A DNA stretch of 64,000 nucleotides from CAZSCF01 sp964636505. GTDB lineage: Bacteria > Patescibacteriota > Minisyncoccia > Moranbacterales > UBA2206. The notes below the pieces were generated by a model. It saw nothing but the letters and a program-made list of their open reading frames with translations. It ran no database searches and was not told where the DNA came from. Of the stretch, positions 1 through 9,099 are shown piece by piece (the first letter of the stretch is position 1; every line of letters begins with the position of its first letter). Made by a program: the position numbers and the translations under genes. The DNA lies in assembly GCA_964636505.1 (NCBI GenBank), contig CAZWRY010000003.1, positions 1-64,000 of the forward strand, read 5' to 3'.

Positions 1-68
1 ACTTCGTTCGATTTTCCTCGATTATGGATAACGCTTAATTTTTCCGCTTTTATAATTGATTCGCTCAT
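1..68 (-). CDS. Partial CDS, probable ABC transporter ATP-binding protein (N-terminus only)
   Basis: An open frame begins with ATG at 66-68 and runs off the left edge. The visible protein contains IIKAEKLSVIHNRGKSNE, which resembles the first beta strands of ABC ATPases (pattern I-I-x-h-x-x-L-S followed by the A-loop region), before the Walker A motif would appear. An extended -10 promoter lies just upstream. An in-frame ATG at 81-83 overlaps the -10 box, so the 66-68 start is preferred. Only about 22 residues are visible, so the family call is an inference from a short segment. Confidence 0.45.
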   Translation of the reverse strand, partial: MSESIIKAEKLSVIHNRGKSNE

Positions 69-81
69 TTTTTTCTGATTC

Positions 82-90
82 ATTATAGCA
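82..90 (-). promoter_or_regulatory. Extended -10 promoter for the partial ABC-type gene
   Basis: On the minus strand the sequence reads TGC-TATAAT, a perfect -10 box with the extended TG element. No good -35 is visible. The start codon lies about 14 nt downstream, so the transcript leader would be very short. Confidence 0.55.
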
Positions 91-115
91 TAGAACTATA
101 TGAGGCACGTTTTTT

Positions 116-3100
116 CTATTGTAAAACCTTGGCCCATCCAAATATGTCTTGGAAATTATTAACAATTATTTGGACAATATTTTCTTTTTTCTTGGGAGTT
201 AGCAAGGCAAAATCGCTGGAAATAGTTTCATTTCCGGCTTGATCAATTGATTTTGTCTTGAAGTAGTAAACAGTACCAGATTTGAAAATAGTTGAAACCA
301 CCGTATGATTCTGCGTATAAGCTTCACTCACTAAAATTTCTTTTTCTTCCCCATTTATTCCTTCTCGATAAATAAAAGCAGTGGTGGATGGCTCATCCGT
401 AGCCCAAGATATAATCATTTGAACTTTGTCATTTTGAGCGATGGCCCCATCGGTTTTAATTTGGGAAATCTTAGGTGGGTTTTCGTCTTTGTCTGTAGTA
501 AATTCTTTAGCTTCTCCGGTTGTTTGATTGCCTTGCTCATCCACCACTTTGACTGTGTAAACATAGGTGACTCCGGATTTAAGGTTGGTCAGTTCAACGG
601 TTCGTTTGGTGAGAAAGTCAGGCTTACCCTGAGAACCGGAATTCTTGGGGTCAGTCTTTTCGAAGTAGGTAACAAGGACATCGGTGGGAATGTCAGTGGC
701 TATGGTAATATTAGCTCCGTGTTCCGTGATTGAATCAACCGAGACACTGGAAACTTTGGGTGGAGATTTGGGTTCAAAGGTATAGTCTCCGGAGGAATAG
801 ATATTGTTGTCAGCATCAGTCCCCTTTACACGAAAATGATAGACAGTCGCTTCTTTCAGTCCGGATATTTTGACTTCGTGGTCTGTGGTGGTAGATGAAC
901 TGGATTTAGTTTCTCCATAGTCTGTAGTGAGGCCGTATTCTACCGTAGAATTCATCTTGGTGCTGGTATCCCAAGTAATGATGACTTCACTGAGTGAAGT
1001 GGAAGCTACTTTAATGGAAGAGAGTGAGGAGGGAGCTTTGGTGGTGAAAGATTCTTCGGTGGATTCTCCGACATTACCGGAGGTATCAGTAGAGCCGACC
1101 TTAAAATAATATTTGGTAGCTGGAGTCAGATTGTTGATGATGACAGTATGGTCAGTAATGTAATTAGCAGGATCAAAATTAACTAAAGAATCAACAGCAC
1201 CATTTTCATAGGTTCCACTAGTTATTCCATAGGACACAAAGCTGCTTCCCACTTTATCTGTCTTCCAGCTCACTGTCGCACTTTCTCCGGTAATTGTCCC
1301 AACATTAATACTAGAAATTTCTGGTGCGACACCATCTTCTGCTTCGGCAGCAGCTGCCGTTACGAAATTGAATTCTGTTGATTCAACTGAGGTGTCCAAA
1401 TTATCCAAACAAGTGATTTTGTAAAAATATTGAGTAGAAAAAATTAACCCTGTAATATGAATCGAATGATTCTCATTGTAACTGGATTCCACAAATGGCA
1501 CTTCACTGTAATTGCCAGTGGTTGTTCCGTATTCAATGGCACATTTGGCGGCCTGATCAGTGTTAAAAGTTATAACCGCCTTAGTATCTGTAATAATAGA
1601 AGGTGGATTGGCAATGCCAGTAATTTCAGATAGAGGTTCATGTTGAAATTCAGGATCATTCAGTGTTTCAAATGTTTCTATTCCAGATATTGCTTCATTG
1701 CCATTAATATCTTCGGAAATAACCCTATATTCATATTCTGTATTTGAATCCAATGATGAAATAATTACATAGTGATTTTTTCCAAGTATCATGCTGGCAG
1801 CAGTTGAAGTATACGAAGACCCCCCTTCTTTTCGATATTGTACTTGGCTAGAAGCCTGCTCATCAGTTACCCAATGAATAGCTACTCCGTCATTTGAAAT
1901 GAGCGCGGTACTAATGGAACTCAAAATAGGATCTTGATTATCAGAAAGAGTTGTAAACTCATAGAATTCTCCCCCATTATTATCAGTTGCTGCATTATTT
2001 TCGCCATCAACTGATTTCACAAGGAAATAATATTTAGTTCCCTCGGTCAATTCACTAATTACTTGTTCATGTACAAAAGGCGCAGTGCCTCCCACAAGGT
2101 CAGAATCATCTCCAAGAGTATGCGCATCAACCATGGCACCATTGCTATCCAATGTAGAAGTGTAAGTCAAAACAGTATTGGAATCAGTAGAAGTAATCCA
2201 AGAAATGGTAGATTGAAAATTGGAAGTTTCTTTGACGGAAATATTGCTAATGGCTGGACCTGGTAAAGTTGTAAATTCATATCCCAGCCCTCCGTTATTA
2301 GCGGTTGTTAAATTGCCGATAGCATCGGCTGATTTTAGTTGAAAATAGTAATCTGTTTCTGGAGTAAGGCCTGTCAAAAGAACTGAATGACTTTCTTCAT
2401 AGCCATCCACTCCCATTTCTGTTTCAAAGTTTCCGGCTGAATCAGAAAATCCAACCGTAGAAGTCGCAAATTCATTTGTATCCCAGGTTATCAGGGCGCT
2501 ATTGGTTGTTACACTAGTAGAGAGAACGCTGGAAACAGACGGTGGATTCAAATCTGTTCCACCGCCACCTTCACCTCCATCTTGTATTCCATTAGCACTG
2601 CCATTTACCACATCAGAAAAAGCTGAAATATTTCCATCTGCATCTATAGTTCTAACTTTATAATAGTAAGCAGTATTAGCAGCAACACTATCCCCATAAT
2701 AGTTTGTATTGCGACTAAGAATTGTCGCTATTGGACTTCCCCATGGACCTGATGCACTTTCTGAACGATAGACTTCGTAGGAGCCAAAAGCCGGAACAGC
2801 TTCGGCTATTTTTTTCCAGGCTACAAATAGACGATATTCGTGCGGTTCAGGTGAATTCAGATTGGATGTATCTTGAATCATCATTGACGGTGGGATTTCT
2901 GGAGTAATAGCTGAAAAAATAGTTGAGACATTGCCATAGTCATCGCGAAATTGGACATAGACTGTTTCGGGAGTATCTATTAAAGTCACAGTTTTGGTTG
3001 CAGCATAACTTTCCCAAGAAGCTCCATTCAGATCAGAATTCAAACTTACTTTCATTTGCATTCCCGATTCATCACTGGCAGAAAAAGAAACATTGCTAGC

Positions 3101-5656
3101 AGAAATTGAACCGTTAACCAAAATCGGATGTGATCCCAAAGTTGGATTTTCAACATCCAAAATGGTAGCAGCTGAAGCAGCCACGACCGTATTATTAGCC
3201 GCCTCATTGTCATTAATGGTCATTCTAATTTTGAAATTATCCGAATAGCTGCCATCCAATCCAGTTTGGGTTTTGGCATCCCAATAAGCGGTATATGTCA
3301 GATACGATCCTTCCAAAACTTTGTTGGTAGTTTTACTATTGTAGGTTGAGTATCCTCCGCCATCAGGCGCTGTTCCAAAAGTAATTTTATTCAGATCTAC
3401 ATCTTCATAATTTGTTCCGTCCAACGTATATTCAAAAGTCGGAGTGACATAATCAGGAGTAAAAGAACCAGTGGATGTGTCTTCATCTTTAATAGAATAT
3501 TGAATTTTAACCTTTCCATAGTTAGGATCAGACGAATTGTTTATTTGAATTACGTTTGTTCCGTTGCTTCCATAGGTAGCATCAAATTGCGGCGGAGCAT
3601 TGACAGCATAATTAAAATCAACGCTGGAAAGAGTCGGAGTAACAGCTGGATTTGTCGTACTTAAATAAGCTTTGTATTGAAACCATTGGTCGTCATTTCC
3701 ATCAGTAAAAATCGCCGGCATTCCTTCCTCTCCAGCTGGATCGGTAAAAAAAGTGGTTTCGGTGCCATCTGGTCCTGTCCAATTTGTCCATGTTCCAGGA
3801 GATCCTGAATCGTCGGGAGCAGTTCTGACTTGAAAAATTATATCAGTGTCTGTCGGCAAATTTTCACTCCACTGTATTTTTGACAAAGCATTAACAGAGC
3901 TTTGAGTATCAAAAAAAGAAGAAATGATTGAATGAGGTGCCAAAATATGACTCACTTGAATATTATCTAAAGATGGTGTCACTGTCGCATCTGTGGTCTT
4001 GAGATCAGCTGCAAAATCCAACGTTGTTGTTGTGCCAGGAGAAAATCCGCCACTGGATTCCCATTGAGCTTGGCTAATCGCTTCCAGCGCTGACTTTTCC
4101 ATACCGTTGGTTTGCAAATCATCTAGTGATGATATTTCCCATGAATCTCCGTCCCAATATTTCCAAGTTGTTCGGTTGTCAAAAGAAACCAGATATTTGA
4201 TAGAAGTGTTGGTGGGAGTGGTTTGAGTCAAATCAATTCCGGTAATGTTGGCATAGGTTGTGGTGTTGATCTGGGAGGCAGCGGCAGTGGTGATGTAGTA
4301 TGAAAATGAATGAGTAGCACTCATACTGCTACCGTATGCAACTGTTGCAAATGTGCCATTTCCATAAGTTACTGAATACCAATTTGCTGTTGTTGGTAAA
4401 GTTTCTTGAGTCCAATTTATACCATCAGGAGAAGTAGCTGCGATACTATTTGCATAGGAAATGGAAACAAACCTACCTTCTTGATAAATAGTAGAACGCC
4501 AACTAACACTAGCTGGCATTGTTCTTGAAGTCCAGGTGATACCATCCGGAGAAGTAGCTGAAATAGTAGTATTGGAGGCAGCTACAAAAACACCATTGCC
4601 ATAAGCTGATGATCTCCACCCAACTGAACTCGGTAAAGTTCTTTGAGTCCAATTTATACCATCAGGAGAAGTAGCTGCAATGTTAGAAGAGCTTGTTCCT
4701 CCAACCAAAGCAACAAATATTCCATTGCCGTAAGTAACTGAAAACCATGTAGCACTGGTTGGTAAAGTTCCTTGGGTCCAATTTATACCATCTGAAGAAA
4801 CAGCTGCAATATTATTTCCATCGATTACTGCCACAAACAACCCATTGCCATAGGTTATAGACCTCCAAAGACCACTGGCTGGTAAAGTTCCTTGGGTCCA
4901 ATTTATACCATCTGAAGAAATAGCTGTAGTATTGCCACTATATGGAACTGCTACAAATATTCCATTCCCATAAACCAAGGCATTTGATTTGTCTACAGGC
5001 AAAGTTCTTTGAGTCCAATTTATACCATCAGGAGAAGTAGCTGCAATAGTGCTGTCGTATGCAACAGCTACAAATGTACCATTGCCATAGGCTACCGACG
5101 TCCACTTTACATTGGCTGGCAATGTTCTCTGAACCCATGTAGAACCACTTGTTTTGTGCAGTGTCACTTTCCCGCTTTCCCAATCAGTTCCATTAATCGC
5201 ATCTTCCTGAAGATAATTAGCTTCAGTATTAAAATCAATGTTAGCCGTGCCTGCAGATGGGGTCAGCGTCAATTCCGTTCCAGCTGTAACACCGGCATCT
5301 TTGGCACTATAGTTTGTCCATCCGGTCTGGTTACTATTGTGATTAGGATTATTAGCTGAAATTCCCCCACTCCAGCTGGTTTGATTCCATGTATATGTAG
5401 CCCCTTCTGAAACTTGAAAATCTTTAAATATCAAAGCCAGAGAAATGGTCAAAACAAAAACGGCCAAGACAATTTTTCTGAGTATTTGACCGTTAAACAA
5501 AGAAAAACTTTTTGTTGAAAAGTTTTTTGGACTCAAAAAGACGCTTTTTCTTTTTCTGTAATTGGACAAAAAAAGCGTCCTCTTGCCACGAAACAAAATT
5601 ACAGTTTTCTTTTTTTTATTTGAAATTTTTATCTTTCTTTTGTTTTGCGATTCCAT
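116..5656 (-). CDS. Giant surface protein with seven-repeat propeller-like region and Fn3-like domains
   Basis: About 1846 aa. A basic N-terminus is followed by a membrane segment near residues 60-82 (signal/anchor), so the rest is probably extracellular. Residues about 180-465 hold seven repeats of the type W-x-S-x-x-YGNG-x-FVAV followed by SPDGINWTQ-x-TLP; seven units fit a seven-bladed beta-propeller. After middle domains come about nine Fn3-like modules with recurring P-x-I/V-S-S-I, W-x-T-D-x-x-A and L-x-x-x-T-x-Y-Y-F-K-V signatures. No C-terminal anchor motif is seen. ATG at 5656 is chosen because GGAG lies 7 nt upstream; the TTG two codons earlier is less likely. A role in attachment or surface-layer display is inferred, not shown. 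Confidence 0.85.
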   Translation of the reverse strand: MESQNKRKIKISNKKKKTVILFRGKRTLFLSNYRKRKSVFLSPKNFSTKSFSLFNGQILRKIVLAVFVLTISLALIFKDFQVSEGATYTWNQTSWSGGISANNPNHNSNQTGWTNYSAKDAGVTAGTELTLTPSAGTANIDFNTEANYLQEDAINGTDWESGKVTLHKTSGSTWVQRTLPANVKWTSVAYGNGTFVAVAYDSTIAATSPDGINWTQRTLPVDKSNALVYGNGIFVAVPYSGNTTAISSDGINWTQGTLPASGLWRSITYGNGLFVAVIDGNNIAAVSSDGINWTQGTLPTSATWFSVTYGNGIFVALVGGTSSSNIAATSPDGINWTQRTLPSSVGWRSSAYGNGVFVAASNTTISATSPDGITWTSRTMPASVSWRSTIYQEGRFVSISYANSIAATSPDGINWTQETLPTTANWYSVTYGNGTFATVAYGSSMSATHSFSYYITTAAASQINTTTYANITGIDLTQTTPTNTSIKYLVSFDNRTTWKYWDGDSWEISSLDDLQTNGMEKSALEAISQAQWESSGGFSPGTTTTLDFAADLKTTDATVTPSLDNIQVSHILAPHSIISSFFDTQSSVNALSKIQWSENLPTDTDIIFQVRTAPDDSGSPGTWTNWTGPDGTETTFFTDPAGEEGMPAIFTDGNDDQWFQYKAYLSTTNPAVTPTLSSVDFNYAVNAPPQFDATYGSNGTNVIQINNSSDPNYGKVKIQYSIKDEDTSTGSFTPDYVTPTFEYTLDGTNYEDVDLNKITFGTAPDGGGYSTYNSKTTNKVLEGSYLTYTAYWDAKTQTGLDGSYSDNFKIRMTINDNEAANNTVVAASAATILDVENPTLGSHPILVNGSISASNVSFSASDESGMQMKVSLNSDLNGASWESYAATKTVTLIDTPETVYVQFRDDYGNVSTIFSAITPEIPPSMMIQDTSNLNSPEPHEYRLFVAWKKIAEAVPAFGSYEVYRSESASGPWGSPIATILSRNTNYYGDSVAANTAYYYKVRTIDADGNISAFSDVVNGSANGIQDGGEGGGGTDLNPPSVSSVLSTSVTTNSALITWDTNEFATSTVGFSDSAGNFETEMGVDGYEESHSVLLTGLTPETDYYFQLKSADAIGNLTTANNGGLGYEFTTLPGPAISNISVKETSNFQSTISWITSTDSNTVLTYTSTLDSNGAMVDAHTLGDDSDLVGGTAPFVHEQVISELTEGTKYYFLVKSVDGENNAATDNNGGEFYEFTTLSDNQDPILSSISTALISNDGVAIHWVTDEQASSQVQYRKEGGSSYTSTAASMILGKNHYVIISSLDSNTEYEYRVISEDINGNEAISGIETFETLNDPEFQHEPLSEITGIANPPSIITDTKAVITFNTDQAAKCAIEYGTTTGNYSEVPFVESSYNENHSIHITGLIFSTQYFYKITCLDNLDTSVESTEFNFVTAAAAEAEDGVAPEISSINVGTITGESATVSWKTDKVGSSFVSYGITSGTYENGAVDSLVNFDPANYITDHTVIINNLTPATKYYFKVGSTDTSGNVGESTEESFTTKAPSSLSSIKVASTSLSEVIITWDTSTKMNSTVEYGLTTDYGETKSSSSTTTDHEVKISGLKEATVYHFRVKGTDADNNIYSSGDYTFEPKSPPKVSSVSVDSITEHGANITIATDIPTDVLVTYFEKTDPKNSGSQGKPDFLTKRTVELTNLKSGVTYVYTVKVVDEQGNQTTGEAKEFTTDKDENPPKISQIKTDGAIAQNDKVQMIISWATDEPSTTAFIYREGINGEEKEILVSEAYTQNHTVVSTIFKSGTVYYFKTKSIDQAGNETISSDFALLTPKKKENIVQIIVNNFQDIFGWAKVLQ
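4317..5130. repeat. Tandem coding repeats encoding the seven propeller units
   Basis: Seven imperfect direct repeats of roughly 110-135 bp share a core that reads gtccaatttataccatc on the plus strand (GINWTQ on the coding strand). Units 1, 2 and 5 are nearly identical in this core, and unit 6 is the most diverged (YQEG in place of YGNG). The repeat is part of the surface-protein gene and has no separate role. Confidence 0.85.
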
Positions 5657-5692
5657 TGCCAATCTCCAAAAAAATGAAAATAAAGTGAAAAG

Positions 5693-5722
5693 AGATGAAA
5701 CCCTTGTTTCTTTGTTTCATCT
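5693..5722 (-). promoter_or_regulatory. Leader hairpin of the surface-protein gene
   Basis: Nine-base arms (agatgaaac 5693-5701 and gtttcatct 5714-5722) with a 12-nt loop lie between the promoter and the start codon. The sequence after the hairpin on the minus strand is U-rich but interrupted, so it is only a weak terminator candidate. It could act as an attenuator or a stabilising 5' stem. Confidence 0.45.
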
Positions 5723-5739
5723 TGAGTGCTTACCTCTTT

Positions 5740-5768
5740 TTTATACTCTCTTTTGGAACAAAAGTCAA
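5740..5768 (-). promoter_or_regulatory. Sigma70-type promoter of the surface-protein gene
   Basis: TTGACT (5763-5768), 17-bp spacer, TATAAA (5740-5745) on the minus strand. The predicted start of transcription near 5733 leaves a leader of about 75 nt that holds a hairpin. Confidence 0.8.
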
Positions 5769-5816
5769 TGTAAAAAAGCCTAAATAAGGTAAAAAAGTTC
5801 GCTAGAAAAGATTTAT

Positions 5817-6257
5817 TTATATTTTGACAAATTCTATGCCACTTTCATCCTCCGTAAGCTTAGCATAAATTAAAATTACTTTTTTTTCTGGATATTTAGC
5901 CAATATTTTCTCCTTGGCTTTCTGCAATTCCTCTTCATGAAAGTGTTGCTCTGCTTCTTTATCGCCGTCAAACTTTTTTGAACCACCATAAGCCCCACAA
6001 TCTTCATGATTAATGATGACTATTTTTTGGGCATGGTGCAGTTCAACCGGAACACTAATACAACTAAAAGCTAGCCCATTTTCCTCGCCTTCATTGATAG
6101 CCTTGGCTGATCCAGGTAATGACGGAAAATCAAAATCTTTGATACCTAGTTCTTTTTCCACAAATTCAATCGTTTCCTTCCAAAATCTGAAATCAATACA
6201 AGACAAGACCACTGCTTCACAAGAATGAATTCCTTTAAATTTAAATGATGTTTGCAT
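5817..6257 (-). CDS. Beta-carbonic-anhydrase-like protein
   Basis: 146 aa. The beta-carbonic anhydrase zinc signature is visible: C20-x-D22-x-R24 (SCIDFR) and H84-x-x-C87 followed by GAYGG. Known beta enzymes bind zinc with two Cys and one His and use the Asp-Arg dyad, so ligands and dyad are present. The protein is shorter than typical family members (about 200 aa) and lacks much of the C-terminal part, so activity is uncertain. It begins 11 nt after atpC stops and is probably the last gene of the ATP synthase transcript. It could hydrate CO2, or be a related zinc protein of other function. Confidence 0.7.
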   Translation of the reverse strand: MQTSFKFKGIHSCEAVVLSCIDFRFWKETIEFVEKELGIKDFDFPSLPGSAKAINEGEENGLAFSCISVPVELHHAQKIVIINHEDCGAYGGSKKFDGDKEAEQHFHEEELQKAKEKILAKYPEKKVILIYAKLTEDESGIEFVKI

Positions 6258-6268
6258 ATTTTTTATAA

Positions 6269-6715
6269 TTATAAACTACTAATACTCGGCGCATGCTTGG
6301 AATAATGTTTTTTGGCCACCTTGATGCGAGCCGATTCTTTTTCAATAGCCGCAGCTACCAAGGCATATTCCGATTCATCCATTGTAATTTTTTGCTTCAT
6401 TGATTCTTCGGCGCGTTTTTTAGCATCCTCGGCCATTTGCAGATCAATTTCTTCGGCGCGCTCAGCCATATCGGCCAAAACCACCATTTCATTCTTATTT
6501 AGTTCAACAAAGCCACCTGAAACAGCCAGGATTGACTCTTGTCCTTCTTTTTTGAGACTAATTTCTCCGGATCCAAGAACAGTAATGTACGGCATATGAT
6601 TTGGTAAAACGGTCACTTCTCCATCTGTGGTTGGCAAAGTTACCTGATCGATTTCATCTTGAAAAACCGTACGTTCCGGAGTAACAACTTTGAATTTTAT
6701 TTTTTGAGTAGACAT
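6269..6715 (-). CDS. atpC: F-type ATP synthase epsilon subunit
   Basis: 148 aa. The N-terminal beta-sandwich begins IKFKVVTPERTVFQDEIDQV and includes LPTTDGEVTVLPNHMPYITVL, the typical epsilon fold. A helical C-terminal part (residues about 90-140) follows. The subunit sits on the central stalk with gamma and can inhibit hydrolysis. It is the last of the ATP synthase subunit genes here, 12 nt after atpD. Confidence 0.95.
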   Translation of the reverse strand: MSTQKIKFKVVTPERTVFQDEIDQVTLPTTDGEVTVLPNHMPYITVLGSGEISLKKEGQESILAVSGGFVELNKNEMVVLADMAERAEEIDLQMAEDAKKRAEESMKQKITMDESEYALVAAAIEKESARIKVAKKHYSKHAPSISSL

Positions 6716-6727
6716 TTAAAAAGTTCG

Positions 6728-8101
6728 CTATTTTTTAATTTCGCTTATATTTCCTTTCATGTAAAATTCTTGTTCTGGCACTTCGTCCATTTCTCCGTCC
6801 AAAATCATTTTGAAACCTTTGACAGTATCTTCGAGTTTCACATATTTTCCGGCTGTACCAGTAAATTGCTCGGCCACAAAAAACGGCTGAGACAAAAATT
6901 TCTGGATTTTTCTAGCACGCGAAACCGCAATTTTGTCTTCGTCAGAAAGTTCTTCCATTCCCAAAATAGCAATAATATCTTGCAAGTCCTTGTATCTCTG
7001 CAAAACCTTTTGGACACCACGCGCAACTTGGTAATGTTCTTCTCCAACAATTTTTGGATCAAGAATGGTCGAACTGGAATCTAATGGATCGACAGCTGGA
7101 TAAATTCCCAGTTCTGAAAGATTTCGAGAAAGCACAACTGTTGAATCCAGGTGGCCAAAGGTTGTCGCCGGTGCCGGATCAGTCAAGTCATCAGCTGGCA
7201 CATAGACGGCTTGCACGGATGTAATGGAACCGTTTTTAGTTGATGTAATTCTTTCTTGTAATTTACCCATTTCTTCAGCCAGAGTTGGTTGATAACCCAC
7301 GGCTGACGGAATACGACCAAGCAGTGCCGAAACTTCAGATCCAGCTTGGGTAAAACGGAAGATATTATCCACAAACAAAAGCACGTCTTTATTTTCTTCA
7401 TCACGGAAATATTCAGCCATTGTTAAAGCTGAAAGCGCTACTCGCTGTCTGGCTCCCGGTGGCTCATTCATTTGCCCAAAGACTAAGGCAGTTTTTTCCA
7501 ATACACCGGTCCCTTTCATTTCGTGATACAAATCATTGCCTTCGCGTGTTCTTTCTCCAACTCCGGCAAAAACTGAAAAGCCTCCATGCTCTTGGGCAAT
7601 ATTACGAATGAGTTCTTGAATAACTACAGTCTTACCCACACCCGCTCCTCCAAAAAGTCCAACTTTGCCTCCTTTTACAAAGGGACAAATAAGATCAATA
7701 ACTTTGATTCCGGTTTCGAAAATTTCCGCTTGCGTTGATTGATCTTCAAACCTTGGAGCATCTCTGTGAATAGGCAGATTTTTTTTGGCTGCAACTTTTT
7801 CTTCGATGCCATCAATTGGCTCGCCGAGCAAATTAAACATGCGGCCAAGCACGCCTTCGCCAACTGGTACGGAAATTGGAGCTCCTGTAGCCACAACTTC
7901 CATTCCACGGCGAAGCCCATCAGTTGAACCCATGGCTACCGCGCGCACCTTGTTGCCACCCAAATGCTGGGCAGTTTCCAGAACCAGCTTCTCTTTTTTA
8001 TCGAGAGCTATCTCCAGCGCATCATAGATTGCCGGCAATTCTTTTTTAAACTCCACATCTACAACTGGCCCGATTACTTGTGATATTTTACCCTTGTTCA
8101 T
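6728..8101 (-). CDS. atpD: F-type ATP synthase beta subunit (catalytic)
   Basis: 457 aa, normal length. It contains the P-loop GGAGVGKTVVIQEL, the catalytic-region GERTREGNDLYHEM, the segment LFVDNIFRFTQAGSEVSALLGRIPSAVGYQPTL in pieces, and the ALSALTMAEYFRDE region. The beta subunits hold the three catalytic ATP sites of F1 on the inner face of the membrane. It lies between atpG and atpC in the usual order. ATG is preceded only by a weak purine stretch. Confidence 0.98.
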   Translation of the reverse strand: MNKGKISQVIGPVVDVEFKKELPAIYDALEIALDKKEKLVLETAQHLGGNKVRAVAMGSTDGLRRGMEVVATGAPISVPVGEGVLGRMFNLLGEPIDGIEEKVAAKKNLPIHRDAPRFEDQSTQAEIFETGIKVIDLICPFVKGGKVGLFGGAGVGKTVVIQELIRNIAQEHGGFSVFAGVGERTREGNDLYHEMKGTGVLEKTALVFGQMNEPPGARQRVALSALTMAEYFRDEENKDVLLFVDNIFRFTQAGSEVSALLGRIPSAVGYQPTLAEEMGKLQERITSTKNGSITSVQAVYVPADDLTDPAPATTFGHLDSTVVLSRNLSELGIYPAVDPLDSSSTILDPKIVGEEHYQVARGVQKVLQRYKDLQDIIAILGMEELSDEDKIAVSRARKIQKFLSQPFFVAEQFTGTAGKYVKLEDTVKGFKMILDGEMDEVPEQEFYMKGNISEIKK

Positions 8102-8136
8102 AAAAATATTTTAAATAATTTATAATAAATATCGCT

Positions 8137-9096
8137 TTAGTTTTCCAACGCTGCCCTGCCAGCGGATATTTCTGAAATTTCCTGAGTAATCTTTGATTGC
8201 CTGATTTGGTTGTAGGCCAGTGTCAAATCATCAACCATTTCATTGGCTGCATCGGTTGCATTTCTCATGGCCATCATACGTGCCGCTTCTTTGGAAGCAT
8301 TAGCTTCGAGCATGGCATGGTATATTTGCATTTCAATCAAACGCGGAAAAATGGCTTTCAAAACTTCTTTTGGATAGGGTTCTATTTTATATTCAATTTC
8401 CGGTTCATCCAGGCCATACTCTTTGGCCAGAACATCCATCTCGGCAATTTGTTTTTCCAAATCAATTTTGGAAACTGGCAGAATTTGTCGTACACGTGTT
8501 TCCTGCTTGAGAGTGGAGACATAGTCAGTATAAAAAATAACTACTTTGTCATATTTTTCCGCCATATATTCATCAATGACAATTCTTCGGATAGCCCGGG
8601 CATCACTCATTCTGGGCACAAACATTGATTCGGGGAAAGTGGCCACAATTTCCCTTTTCATTTTTTTAACCATATTATCCCCTTTACGTCCGACAGTAAT
8701 AAAATCGATTTTTAATTTGTCATTAGGGATAGTGGATTCTATTTTTTTCGTCCCAACTCTATTGATTTTTAACTTTTCCGGATTAGACAATTCATCTTTA
8801 ACTTTTTTAAAAATTTGCGAATTAAACGATCCGCAAAGACCGCGATTAGAAGTCACCAAAATAGCCAGAACATTTTTCACTTCACGTACAGCCAAGAGTT
8901 TCTTCTCATATTTTTCGAAAATTCGAGAAAGATTTGTCAAAATACTCCAGGCGCTGTGAGCATATTCCCTAACTTGCAGCACACCCAAAACAGCCTTTCT
9001 CATTTTGGCAGCCGAAACCATCTCCATCGCTCGGGTTATTTTTCCAATATTTTTATTGGACTTTATTCTTCTTTTAATATCTTTGCCACTAGCCAT
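8137..9096 (-). CDS. atpG: F-type ATP synthase gamma subunit
   Basis: 319 aa. It begins with ASGKDIKRRIKSNKNIGKIT and ends with the conserved C-terminal helix NATDAANEMVDDLTLAYNQIRQ...ITQEISEISAGRAAL. The central rotor shaft couples c-ring rotation to beta-subunit catalysis. It is slightly longer than the usual ~290 aa, with extra sequence in the middle domain. It sits 3 nt downstream of atpA. Confidence 0.97.
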   Translation of the reverse strand: MASGKDIKRRIKSNKNIGKITRAMEMVSAAKMRKAVLGVLQVREYAHSAWSILTNLSRIFEKYEKKLLAVREVKNVLAILVTSNRGLCGSFNSQIFKKVKDELSNPEKLKINRVGTKKIESTIPNDKLKIDFITVGRKGDNMVKKMKREIVATFPESMFVPRMSDARAIRRIVIDEYMAEKYDKVVIFYTDYVSTLKQETRVRQILPVSKIDLEKQIAEMDVLAKEYGLDEPEIEYKIEPYPKEVLKAIFPRLIEMQIYHAMLEANASKEAARMMAMRNATDAANEMVDDLTLAYNQIRQSKITQEISEISAGRAALEN

Positions 9097-9099
9097 ATA

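Noticed and set aside
4317..5130. Regular direct repeats that could suggest a CRISPR array
   Set aside because: The units are coding repeats in frame with the surface protein; there are no short identical repeats with unique spacers and no cas genes.
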